From assembly GCF_004369205.1 (NCBI RefSeq), contig NZ_QFGA01000001.1:1674001-1738000 (forward strand): a stretch of 64,000 nt of DNA, written 5' to 3'. Positions 16,796-24,904 of the stretch are shown piece after piece (positions within the stretch are counted from its first letter, which is position 1; each line of letters opens with the position of its first letter). The position numbers and the translations under genes were made by a program. The notes under the pieces were generated by a model, which saw only the letters and a program-made list of their open reading frames with translations, did no database searches and was not told where the DNA came from. This stretch comes from Pelotomaculum schinkii. Its GTDB lineage: Bacteria; Bacillota; Desulfotomaculia; Desulfotomaculales; Pelotomaculaceae.

Positions 16796-19333
16796 TCAAA
16801 ATCCCGGCGCCCATTTGACCAGGGGCAGTTCCGTGTACGGAAAATCCGGGCTTGCCGGCCTCACCCGCACGGTATAGCCCAGGCCTCCCTGAGGGAGGAC
16901 CAGGCTCCCGCTGAAACGATGCACACCGGAGCCGATCTCTTCAATATGGTCCAGGACAACCCTTTTGATACGCTTTAACCCGTAGTCCACGGCATTCCCG
17001 CAAACCAGTTCCACCGCGACGCTGCCGTGGTCAAGCTGCCCCAGGTCTATATCGACCTTGACTTCCAACTTTTGCCCGGTGTACATCTTGGGGGCGCCGT
17101 TGGTTTCGATCCGGACGAATTTGACCTGGTCCCAGTGCTCCCTGAGCAGCTGTTTTAAGCGGCTAACTCTTTCACCCTGCTCATAATTGTTGTTTCTGAA
17201 ATCGTTCCCTCTGTGGGCGGCCGGGATATAAAACTTATTGGTGTATTCAGCCACCATCCGGTGGGTATTGAAAACCGGGACAATGGTCTTGATACTGTGT
17301 TTCATCATCCTGACCCACTCCCGGGGCAACCCGGCTTCCCTGCGGTAATACATCGGGATCAGCTTTTCTTCCAGGGTAACGAAGAGGGAATGGCAGTCCT
17401 CCTGGTCCTGGGTCTCTTCATTAAGGTAATTACATTCCGTCCCGACGGCAAAGCCGTTGTTGCCGTCGTAGGCTTCCGGCCACCATCCGTCCAGGGTACT
17501 GATATTTATGAGGCCGTTTAAGGCGGCCTTTTGGCCGCTGGTGCCGCTGGCCTCCATGGGCCGCCGCGGGGTATTCATCCACACATCGACGCCCTGCAGG
17601 AGGTGGCGGGCCATATGGATATCATAGTCCTCCAGGAGCAAAACCTTACCCCTGAAATCCGCTTCGTTGGATAAATCGTATATTCTCTTAATAAGGTCCT
17701 GGCCGGCCATGTCGGCCGGGTGCGCCTTGCCCGCGAAGACAAACCGCACGGGCCGCTCCGGATGGTTGATCAGCTGTTTTAGCCTTCCGGGATCGCGAAA
17801 CAATAGCGCAGCCCTTTTATAGGTGGCAAAACGCCGGGCAAAACCAATTGTCAGCACATCCGGGCTTAAGTACTCGTCAACCTCGTGGATCCTCTTGGAC
17901 AGCTCGTAATTGCGCATGCGTTGTCTTTTTAAAGAGGAGCGCGCGAAGTCAATCATTTGCACTTTGAGGAAACGGTGCACCCTCCAAAGCTCCTCGTCGG
18001 GTATATTTTCCACCTTTTCCCAGATTTCCGGCCCGACTTTTTCCACACATTCCTTACCAAGGTAGCGAAAGTACAAGTCCCTCAATTCTTTGGCCAGCCA
18101 GGTCTCAAGGTGCACTCCGTTGGTAATGGCGGTAATGGGTATTTCCTCCGGGTGCAGGCCGTCGTAATGCCCCAGGAACATTTTCCTGCTAACCTTGCCA
18201 TGCAGCCGGCTAACCCCGTTGCAGAGGCAGGAATTGTTCAAGGCCAGCAGGGTCATATTAAAACCCTCCCGCTCACGATCCCAGGCCAGTTCCAGCAAGG
18301 TTTCCAGTTCAACGCCCATATCTTTTGCGGCCGGGGCGAAGAAATTTTCAATGGTTTCTTTGCTGAACACATCGTGACCGGCCGGTACCGGAGTGTGGGT
18401 GGTGAAAATGGTCGAGGCCCGCACCACTTCCCTGGCGGTGTTGAAGGTAAGCCCTTTGGCCACCAGTTCCCTGATCCGCTGCAGGATCAGGAAGGCCGCG
18501 TGACCTTCATTGATGTGCCAGACACGCGGCAATACGCCCATTTCATACAGGGCTTTGACCCCGCCGACCCCCAGCAGGATTTCCTGAGCAATACGGTATT
18601 GGTGGTCCCCCCCATAGAGCGTCCCGGTCAACCGGCGGTCATCGCCCGTGTTTTTGGGAGTGTCGGCATCCAAAAGGTAAATCCAGATCCTGCCCACTTT
18701 CACCTTCCATACCAGGATAAAAATATCCCGGCCCGGCAATTCCAATTTGACCGTGAGGTGGCCACCTTTTGCATCATACACAGGGGTAATGGGCAGTTCA
18801 ATAAAATTCAGGTGGGGGTAAACCGCCTCCTGCCGCCCTTCAGCATTAATTTTCTGGGTAAAATAACCGTGTTTATACAAAAGTCCGACTCCCACGAAAG
18901 GGAGACCCAGATCGCTGGCCGATTTGCAATGATCCCCGGCCAGCAGCCCCAACCCCCCGGAATAAATCGGGTGGGACTCGTGCAGCCCAAATTCAGCGCT
19001 AAAATAGGCGACGACATCTTCCTTGTGCTCCGGGTAGTGTTCGGCAAACCAGGTTTCTTCCGACTTATAGCGGTCATAAAGCTCAAAAACCCGCCGGTAC
19101 ATGGCCAGGTAGTCATCGTCCCGCGCGACCCTTTCCAGGTCTTCGCTTGACACTTTGATCAGAAACCTGGCCGGGTTATGGCCTGCCTCGCGCCACAGGT
19201 CGGGCTTAACCGTCCTGAATAATTCAATAGCCTCCGGTTTCCAGGAAAACCAGAAATCATAAGCCAATTCTTTTAGCCTGCAGATTGACGCGGGCAGCTT
19301 GGGAGTCACGGAGACAACACGAAAAGGAAACAT
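16796..19333 (-). CDS. glgP: Alpha-glucan (glycogen) phosphorylase
   Basis: An 845-residue cytoplasmic enzyme of the alpha-glucan phosphorylase family. It releases glucose-1-phosphate from glycogen or maltodextrin. The N-terminal DUF3417-type region starts RLKELAYDFWFSWKPEA. The substrate motif SAEFGLHESHPIYSGGLGLLAGDH and the PLP-binding stretch EASGTSGQKAALNG, with its Lys, are intact. Length matches the family. AGGGAGG precedes the ATG. It stands alone; the 3' end abuts a heptamer array and the 5' side faces repeats. Confidence 0.93.
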   Translation of the reverse strand: MFPFRVVSVTPKLPASICRLKELAYDFWFSWKPEAIELFRTVKPDLWREAGHNPARFLIKVSSEDLERVARDDDYLAMYRRVFELYDRYKSEETWFAEHYPEHKEDVVAYFSAEFGLHESHPIYSGGLGLLAGDHCKSASDLGLPFVGVGLLYKHGYFTQKINAEGRQEAVYPHLNFIELPITPVYDAKGGHLTVKLELPGRDIFILVWKVKVGRIWIYLLDADTPKNTGDDRRLTGTLYGGDHQYRIAQEILLGVGGVKALYEMGVLPRVWHINEGHAAFLILQRIRELVAKGLTFNTAREVVRASTIFTTHTPVPAGHDVFSKETIENFFAPAAKDMGVELETLLELAWDREREGFNMTLLALNNSCLCNGVSRLHGKVSRKMFLGHYDGLHPEEIPITAITNGVHLETWLAKELRDLYFRYLGKECVEKVGPEIWEKVENIPDEELWRVHRFLKVQMIDFARSSLKRQRMRNYELSKRIHEVDEYLSPDVLTIGFARRFATYKRAALLFRDPGRLKQLINHPERPVRFVFAGKAHPADMAGQDLIKRIYDLSNEADFRGKVLLLEDYDIHMARHLLQGVDVWMNTPRRPMEASGTSGQKAALNGLINISTLDGWWPEAYDGNNGFAVGTECNYLNEETQDQEDCHSLFVTLEEKLIPMYYRREAGLPREWVRMMKHSIKTIVPVFNTHRMVAEYTNKFYIPAAHRGNDFRNNNYEQGERVSRLKQLLREHWDQVKFVRIETNGAPKMYTGQKLEVKVDIDLGQLDHGSVAVELVCGNAVDYGLKRIKRVVLDHIEEIGSGVHRFSGSLVLPQGGLGYTVRVRPASPDFPYTELPLVKWAPGF

Positions 19334-19520
19334 ACGGCAACCTCCCTACAACTTAACAGCACACTATTCTTCCCTTCAGCTCATATTCCTTCTTAATATT
19401 TATATTTCGACAACATTTAAGACGCTCCGGGGTAAGGTAATAAATGGCGCACAAGAAAAAGCCCCCTACTTGGGAGCTGAGGATAACCCCTTCCCACTGC
19501 CCCAGAGGCTTTTAGGACGC

Positions 19521-19550
19521 ATGACAACGAGAACCGTCCCCATTGTCACT
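19521..19550. repeat. TGACAACGAGAACCGTCCCCATTGTCA repeat
   Basis: A short imperfect palindrome found again at 19799-19828 and, changed, at 34509-34568. Here it lies between a MITE fragment and MITE copy C. Confidence 0.7.
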
Positions 19551-19558
19551 AAGTCTAA

Positions 19559-19781
19559 GTTCGAAAAGGCTTGACTTGCGGGTCTGGGGTTTTCCGGAGC
19601 GAGCGGAGCACCTGGGTGCGTTCCTTAGCGCGTGCAGGCATGCAGCAAAGCCTAAATAGCGCGTAGCTGCCGGGCGGCCGTCTGTAGATGCGGTGGGCAT
19701 GATGCTCTAGTTGCACAAAAGTAGAATTGGGTAGCGAGCGGAGGAAATCCCCGGACCCCCTACCCCAGAGACTTTTCGAAC
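19559..19781 (-). mobile_element. MITE-like element, copy C
   Basis: An inverted, slightly decayed copy of the 16117-16344 element. It has the same blocks (ccttagcgcgtg, gcatgcagcaaagcct, gtctgtagatgcgg) and the termini gttcgaaaaggc and acttttcgaac. Confidence 0.75.
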
Positions 19782-19798
19782 GCTTCTCAAGAGAAAGC

Positions 19799-19828
19799 GT
19801 GACAACGAGAACCGTCCCCATTGTCACT
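19799..19828. repeat. GTGACAACGAGAACCGTCCC repeat overlapping a stop codon
   Basis: A second copy of the 19521 repeat. The TGA of the kinase-like gene at 19824-19826 is part of it. Confidence 0.7.
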
Positions 19829-20576
19829 CATTGCCAAAGAATTTATTGTAACTCAACTCTTCTATTTTGGCATTTAAATAGTGGCGTTGATTTGCTCTCC
19901 TCCCGGCGGCTGCCTTTAGCTCCTCAATTAAATAAAACCATATCGCATCATGATCAAGTTTAGTCATGCTTCCGCCGCCGGGCAGCAAAGCCTCGTAAGC
20001 CCGGATCAGTGAGTTGCAAATTCTGTACTTCCAATTTTCAAACATTGGGTGGTTGTTTAATATGAACGCACATATTCCTCCCAGATCTCTCTCCGGGGGA
20101 TAAAAACAAACGCTTTCAAAATCCAGGCCATAAAACTTTCGACCGTCAAAAATAAAATTACGCAAGTTTAAGTCAGACATGCACAAACATACCTGACTGG
20201 ATATATTCATATACCCGTGCAACTTACGCAACCATTTCGCAAGCTCGCCAATCCATAACTCCTCTTCTATTTCGATGTCTATCAGTAAATCGACCAACAA
20301 AACGCCTTGAATATATGGCATAATAATGATGTTGTTATCATGCCATATAACGTCCGGCACATTGATCCCCTGTTTATTCAAAGCATTTAAAATAAATACC
20401 TCATTTCCTGTTGACGAGTTAACATGTTCCTTGATGATATACCGCTGGGTTACATTTGTTGCGGTAACCGCTTCAACAAAAAAAACATTATTGCGCCTGC
20501 TGAATCTCTTTTCACTGTATACAACCTTTACTCCCAGAGCTTGTTCCAGCTTATTGACGCTATCCTCCATTATCAC
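19824..20576 (-). CDS. APH/choline-kinase-like small-molecule or protein kinase
   Basis: A 250-residue protein with a kinase-like fold. The ATP-site Lys is in RYIIKEH. The catalytic loop is MSDLNLRNFIFD, corresponding to HGDLxxxN with the His replaced, and the metal Asp is in GLDFE. This is the pattern of aminoglycoside/choline phosphotransferases and Bud32-like kinases. The substrate is unknown. The GTG start overlaps the preceding stop (TAGTG) with AAGGAAG upstream, so it is coupled to the MobB-like gene and may act with it. Confidence 0.7.
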   Translation of the reverse strand: MIMEDSVNKLEQALGVKVVYSEKRFSRRNNVFFVEAVTATNVTQRYIIKEHVNSSTGNEVFILNALNKQGINVPDVIWHDNNIIIMPYIQGVLLVDLLIDIEIEEELWIGELAKWLRKLHGYMNISSQVCLCMSDLNLRNFIFDGRKFYGLDFESVCFYPPERDLGGICAFILNNHPMFENWKYRICNSLIRAYEALLPGGGSMTKLDHDAIWFYLIEELKAAAGRRANQRHYLNAKIEELSYNKFFGNE

Positions 20577-21325
20577 TACTTCCTTATTGATATTTTTATT
20601 TGCTCGCTGAGATCGTAGTTATTCAATTTAGAAAAAAGAACCTCCAGAAAGGCCTCCAGTTTAGCCTGCAGCAATGAGTCAACCGCTATTTCCCTTTGAC
20701 CGACAACGACGGTTGCCCTGTCCTTCACAAAGGCACACTCTTCCCGGGCCGCCTCACCTTTTAGGACCTTCGCAACAAAGTCCTTGCAATTGCTGCCGCA
20801 GGCGCCGCATTGTTCCAGCCCGTTGACAAACGGTATTATATCAGTAACTTTTTCCTCAATCAAGTCAACTAGTTTAGCCGCGTCAGACAATGTGTTTATC
20901 ACCGGGACACCGTGATATGCCGATGTCTGATCGGAAATACGGCCTGAAATCGCAAAAACCAAATCATTCAACCGCTCGTCGATTTCCTCAGCGCTGCCGG
21001 CACAGAGTATTTTCGGCAGAATGGTATCGGCTACCCCCTCAATAACAACGTAATCGTGATCGAAATAGCGCAATATCTTGTCTATCCCCAAATGCCGCGG
21101 GATAAGGATATCTGTCTCCTTAAAGCCTCTTGCCACAATCATCTCCGAGCCCGCCTGTTTATGCCGCCAGGTGTTGCTCCCCGCCACATCAAGGATAAAG
21201 TCCTCATAATGAATATTTTTCACCGAACCTACACTATAACCTCTTTCTTTTAATTCTGCAATAATATTTTCAATAGTTGTCGTTTTACCGGACTGGGTAA
21301 CCCCAAAAACTGAAAAAGCTTTCAT
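20576..21325 (-). CDS. MobB-like P-loop protein with a C-terminal Cys motif
   Basis: A 249-residue protein. The first 165 residues match the MobB group (molybdopterin-guanine dinucleotide biosynthesis). They include Walker A GVTQSGKT, the switch-like VKNIHYEDFILDVAGSNTWRH, where MobB normally reads KHxxHxFDID..GKDS, and YVVIEGVAD. The C-terminal part has CGACGSNCKDF, a possible Fe-S or metal site not typical of simple MobB. It probably binds GTP; a role in Mo/W-cofactor or related nucleotide chemistry is inferred. Genes on both sides are closely spaced. Confidence 0.75.
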   Translation of the reverse strand: MKAFSVFGVTQSGKTTTIENIIAELKERGYSVGSVKNIHYEDFILDVAGSNTWRHKQAGSEMIVARGFKETDILIPRHLGIDKILRYFDHDYVVIEGVADTILPKILCAGSAEEIDERLNDLVFAISGRISDQTSAYHGVPVINTLSDAAKLVDLIEEKVTDIIPFVNGLEQCGACGSNCKDFVAKVLKGEAAREECAFVKDRATVVVGQREIAVDSLLQAKLEAFLEVLFSKLNNYDLSEQIKISIRK

Positions 21326-21340
21326 GCAATTCTTCCTTTC

Positions 21341-21862
21341 CTAAGGTATTCCGTAACCCCCTATGTTCCTGTCATACAAGGACTTGTATACATACTTTGT
21401 TAACAGGCCGACATTGTATCCGGTTATCACAGCGGATATCATTAATACGGGCAGAAGAATGTAAATATGAAAATCCTGAGCCAGTACACTTGCTACAAAT
21501 AATTGACCTATGTTATGGCATATAGCGCCAATCACGCTGATATTGACAATACTGACATATTTTTTTAGATAGCGCCACATGACGGACATGACCAGCGTGC
21601 TCAGCATACCTCCGGTAATACTAAATAAAAAACCGACCGGGTTGCCCCCCAATAAAGACCCCAAAATACACCTGACAGCGACAACAAAAAAGGCATCTTT
21701 GTACCCCAAAACTAATATTGACAATAAAGTTACGATATTGGCCAGTCCCAGCTTCACCCCGGGAGGTACACCGGGAATAATAACGGACCTTTCCACTATG
21801 CTAATAACCGTTGCCAATGCGACAAACATGGCAATCGTTACAATACGTTTTGTGCTAAACAC
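21341..21862 (-). CDS. Gx-type transporter (Hpre_diP_synt_I family), ECF S-component-like
   Basis: A 173-residue integral membrane protein of the family named heptaprenyl diphosphate synthase component I or Gx transporter. The signature IPGVPPGVKLGLANIVTLL follows the first helix, and RCILGSLLGGNPVGFLFSITGG is typical. The family resembles substrate-binding components of ECF transporters and is often seen near ApbE and NusG-II genes. The start is GTG with AGGTGG upstream. Only 15 bp separate it from the MobB-like gene downstream. Confidence 0.85.
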   Translation of the reverse strand: MFSTKRIVTIAMFVALATVISIVERSVIIPGVPPGVKLGLANIVTLLSILVLGYKDAFFVVAVRCILGSLLGGNPVGFLFSITGGMLSTLVMSVMWRYLKKYVSIVNISVIGAICHNIGQLFVASVLAQDFHIYILLPVLMISAVITGYNVGLLTKYVYKSLYDRNIGGYGIP

Positions 21863-21914
21863 CGGCAGTCCACCTTTACACTGAAGATTATCATTGCTTT
21901 ATATACTGAATTTC

Positions 21915-22050
21915 TTACCGGTCAGTCATAGGGCGTAGGCTCATACTGATTTGTATCTGGGTCAGGCGTAGGGCGTAAGATTGTTTAAAAAGGTAGGGGG
22001 ATAATCCCCTGCTATTATTTGTTACGCCTTGCGCCCTATGGCCTACGACC
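21915..22050. repeat. cgtaggg/gcgtagg degenerate repeats
   Basis: Repeated gggcgtaggc and caggcgtagggcgtaag (21928-21980) and an inverted gcgccctatggcctacg (22029-22045) fill the gap between the Gx transporter gene and the NusG-II gene. They end a few bases from the latter's stop. Confidence 0.55.
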
Positions 22051-22054
22051 AAGC

Positions 22055-22435
22055 TCAGTAGGAAGTGGCGTCCACACCTGTAGACTTTCCTTTGATAACA
22101 ACTTTCAGATTGTTTGGGGCACAAAAGGATATTTGACCGGGCTTGCTCAACCAGCCTGTCTTAACACAAATTTGATTGGGGCAATCGGCTTCTTGAACCC
22201 TGACCCGGCCGTCTTTTATCTCCACCACGTTATAATGTCCGTCTGAATCCGTAACCTTAATTTCCTCATCGGTGGCCTCAGACAGCGGTATTTGCCGGTA
22301 CAACTGACCAAATTTGTATATTTCTACAGTTAAGCCTTCTCCCGCCGGTTGGCGCTGCGACAGGTACAAAAACACGAAACTAATCAGAGCCAGGGCTAAG
22401 AGGGCGGCAGTTATATAACGATTAAGGTTTTGCAT
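22055..22435 (-). CDS. NusG domain II-containing membrane-anchored protein
   Basis: A 126-residue protein with one N-terminal helix (residues 5-24) and an extracellular NusG-II-like beta domain (VEIYKFGQLYRQIPL... VVEIKDGRVRVQEADCPNQICVKTGW... NNLKVVIKG). The motif DCPNQICVxxGW is the family hallmark, with two Cys. GGAG lies 6 bases before the ATG at 22435. The family co-occurs with Gx transporters; its role is unknown. Confidence 0.88.
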   Translation of the reverse strand: MQNLNRYITAALLALALISFVFLYLSQRQPAGEGLTVEIYKFGQLYRQIPLSEATDEEIKVTDSDGHYNVVEIKDGRVRVQEADCPNQICVKTGWLSKPGQISFCAPNNLKVVIKGKSTGVDATSY

Positions 22436-22798
22436 TGTTATCTCCAAAGTTCATAGATGCTGAACTAGTATTTATTTTTTAAACAGCTTTATTTTATCTT
22501 GCAGCTTATTTGGACCCATTTTTTCAAGGTATTGTTAAATTGCTCAAACAGCTCCAGAGGTTTACCATGTGCTACTTTTTTATTAATATTATTAAATTAA
22601 TGTTTTTTTATTTTGTTTCCACGCTTTAAAATTAATCGTAAAGCAAAGTCAGTCTTAAAGCAATCTTTTTTGGCAGGTCAAATAAAGGAAAAGGGTATCC
22701 CTCATATTTCACTTCCGGGATACCCCTTACATTTTCATTAGTTAGCGCAGTTTGTGCTGTATTTCTTTGTGGTCAATCGCGAATGAATTCGCGCAAAA
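22436..22798. other. Intergenic region
   Basis: There is no gene. It is AT-rich up to 22680, followed by the terminator at 22691-22728 and a single gcgaatgaattcgc palindrome near 22780. Confidence 0.5.
22691..22728 (-). terminator. Terminator of the first ion-transporter gene
   Basis: Arms AAGGGTATCCC (22691-22701) and GGGATACCCCTT (22717-22728). On the minus strand the stem is followed by TTTTCC. A homologous terminator follows the paralogous gene at 24790. Confidence 0.8.
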
Positions 22799-24202
22799 TT
22801 AAGGTTCGAGACGGGGAGCCTCTTTTTTGGGTTTCTTTAGCAGCAGGCTGTTCAGGGACCTTGACAACACCGCGAGAACAATGCCGATCCCCAGCGTCAC
22901 CCCTGCCGCCGGCAGGTGGCCCAGGAAATACCAGAGCAACAGGTAGCCGGTGGAAATCGCGATGGACATCAGCATCAGGGGGAAGGCCAGTTTGAAAAAT
23001 TCAATAAAGGTGACGCGGACGCCCCTCTTCTCCGCCATACCGATAACCACCACGTTGGCGGAGGCGCCGATGATGGTCCCGTTGCCACCCAGGCAGGCGC
23101 CCAGCGACAGCGCCCACCAGAGCAGGTTCAGGTCCGCAATACCGCCGAGGCGCCCCATGTCCTGGATAAGCGGGATCATGGTCGCGACAAAGGGGATATT
23201 GTCGACAAAGGCCGAGGCTATCGCCGACAGCCAGAGGATCAGCATGCCGGTCGGCAGCATGTTGCCGCCGGTCGTTTCCAGTGCCCACTTGGCCACTATC
23301 TCAATGACACCGACTTCTTCCAGAGCGCCGATGATTACAAACAGGCCGATGAAAAAGAACAAAACCGGCCACTCCACCACCTGCAGGGCGTGTTCGACAT
23401 CTTCGCGGGTAACCAATAAGAGGAAACTCGCGCCCGCCAGGGCGATGACCGAGGATTCAAGGTGGACGTACTGGTGCAGGACAAAGCCCAAAATGGTCAA
23501 CCCAAGGATAACCAGACACTTTTTAAGGAGGACGGCGTCCTTGATCTCATCCTGCTCGTTCATTTGCATAATATTTTCCTTCAGCTCTTCCGGCGTGTCC
23601 AGTTGATCCCGGTAGATGAACTGTAGTAAAAAGACCGTCACCACATATACAACGACAACAACCGGAGTCAGGTTAAGAACAAAGTCCATGAAGCCAAGTC
23701 CGGTGGCGCTGCCGATCATGATGTTCGGCGGGTCCCCGATCAGGGTGGAAGTGCCGCCGATGTTGGACGCTAAAATTTCGGTAAACAGGAACGGCCACGG
23801 GCTGATTTTGAGTTGGCTGGTGATGGCGAAGGTAACCGGTACAATTAAGAGGACGGTGGTCACATTGTCCAGTAACGCCGACAGGACCGCTGTAACCAGG
23901 GCGAGAGCGGCGAGGATCTTCAGCGGTTCGCCCCCGGACGCTCTGGCCGCCTTGATCGCCAGGTATTCAAATACACCGGTTTTTCTGGTGACGCCGACAA
24001 TGATCATCATGCCCACCAGGAGGCCGATGGTGTTAAAGTCGATAGCATGCACCGCTGTCTCCAAGGAGAGTATCCCCAGCAAGATCACCACCATTGCCCC
24101 TACCAGGGCTATCACCGTACGGTGGATTTTTTCGGAGACGATGATCGCGTAGGTTATTAGAAAAACTGCTATGGCTACTATTGACTGGTACTGTTCGGGC
24201 AT
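22799..24202 (-). CDS. ArsB/NhaD-type ion transporter, copy 1
   Basis: A 467-residue membrane protein of the ion-transporter superfamily that includes ArsB, NhaD and SLC13-like carriers. It has about 11-12 helices and the two-fold repeated motifs NIGGTSTLIGDPPNIMIG (about residue 150) and LGGNGTIIGASANVV (about 390), which form the substrate/ion site. It is likely a Na+-coupled anion carrier or Na+/H+ antiporter; the substrate is uncertain. It is preceded by a structured 300-nt leader. It is very similar to the gene at 24905 along its whole length, a tandem duplication. Confidence 0.82.
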   Translation of the reverse strand: MPEQYQSIVAIAVFLITYAIIVSEKIHRTVIALVGAMVVILLGILSLETAVHAIDFNTIGLLVGMMIIVGVTRKTGVFEYLAIKAARASGGEPLKILAALALVTAVLSALLDNVTTVLLIVPVTFAITSQLKISPWPFLFTEILASNIGGTSTLIGDPPNIMIGSATGLGFMDFVLNLTPVVVVVYVVTVFLLQFIYRDQLDTPEELKENIMQMNEQDEIKDAVLLKKCLVILGLTILGFVLHQYVHLESSVIALAGASFLLLVTREDVEHALQVVEWPVLFFFIGLFVIIGALEEVGVIEIVAKWALETTGGNMLPTGMLILWLSAIASAFVDNIPFVATMIPLIQDMGRLGGIADLNLLWWALSLGACLGGNGTIIGASANVVVIGMAEKRGVRVTFIEFFKLAFPLMLMSIAISTGYLLLWYFLGHLPAAGVTLGIGIVLAVLSRSLNSLLLKKPKKEAPRLEP

Positions 24203-24509
24203 TAGATCACCTCATGTAAATGTTTTACGAATAAATATAAAAATAGCATACTCATCACAATGTGAGTGCAAATTCATTCGCACGAAGACCCCAAAGGAAT
24301 GAACAAATCCCTTAAGCAGCTGCGCAGCTTTTATGCGATTAAAATCGCGTCCACATTGTTGGGGGAATAAAAAAAGATGGTGAAATCAGAAAAAACTGAC
24401 TTCCCACCCCAGAAGCCTTAGGTTCCTTGAAAACGGATTTTGAGATCCGTCCAACACGTTAACACACGTTATGCGATTACCGGCAAATTTGATCATACAC
24501 CCCCTATAG
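24203..24509 (-). promoter_or_regulatory. Leader of transporter copy 1
   Basis: The transcript leader of about 300 nt includes a palindrome element (24265-24350) and one copy of a hairpin unit (24375-24455). The unit's GGTGGGAAGTCAG pairs with CTGATTTCACC, next to a second stem around ACGGAT. It matches the triplicated units before copy 2. There is no match to a riboswitch class I can name. Confidence 0.55.
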
Positions 24510-24617
24510 TCTATAGTAACATTTGCAGTCTGGTCAAGACGGTACCGGAAAAAATTTTTACAGTATTGCAGAGAAATGTACCTGCCGGTAGAGAAATAAG
24601 GTTACTATAACTATAGG
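24503..24617. promoter_or_regulatory. Promoter region with long inverted repeat (copy 1)
   Basis: On the minus strand TTGACC (24532-24537), a 16-bp spacer and TATAGA (24510-24515) form a promoter for the transporter. CCTATAGTCTATAGTAAC (24503-24520) and GTTACTATAACTATAGG (24601-24617) are an inverted repeat flanking the region. The same arrangement recurs at 27177-27293. Confidence 0.7.
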
Positions 24618-24619
24618 TG

Positions 24620-24722
24620 TATGGTCTGAGCAAAAAATCTGATAGCTTACGGCAACCATATCATCTGTTGCGGATCCTGAGCTGCGCAGTAGCTGGAAAG
24701 GAAAATATTTAGTGATTAATGT
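24620..24722 (+). pseudogene. Remnant of a universal stress protein gene
   Basis: Just after the inverted repeat, where the intact usp begins in the second module, the sequence is a shortened relative of it. GAGCAAAAAATCTGATAGCT corresponds to the usp start, and TCATCTGTTGC...TCCTGAG..TGC corresponds to usp codons around 40-50. The sequence between these blocks is missing, and no open frame remains. Confidence 0.65.
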
Positions 24723-24789
24723 TTTCAATTCTATTTCTATTTATCATGAAAGTCAATCGTAAAGCAATCTTTTGGCAGGTCAAAAAAAA

Positions 24790-24832
24790 GAAGAGGGTAT
24801 CACGGAAATTTTGCTTCCGGGATACCCTCTTC
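24790..24832 (-). terminator. Terminator of the second ion-transporter gene
   Basis: Stem arms GAAGAGGGTATC and GATACCCTCTTC, with TTTTTTTG following on the minus strand. It is a diverged copy of the terminator at 22691. Confidence 0.85.
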
Positions 24833-24904
24833 TTTTTCAGTAATTATCCGGCGGTATACACTGCTTTCTTTGGAGTCAATGTCCGTATGAATTCACTCCT
24901 GTAT

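Larger units (their letters stand above)
19334..19823. other. Repeat-rich intergenic region
   Basis: No credible gene is present. It contains a MITE-like fragment (19461-19515), MITE copy C and two copies of the gacaacgagaaccgtcccc hairpin repeat. Confidence 0.65.

Noticed and set aside
17957-19150. Long plus-strand ORF opposite glgP (397 codons)
   Set aside because: It is a shadow of the well-conserved phosphorylase on the minus strand; no family features or start site were seen.
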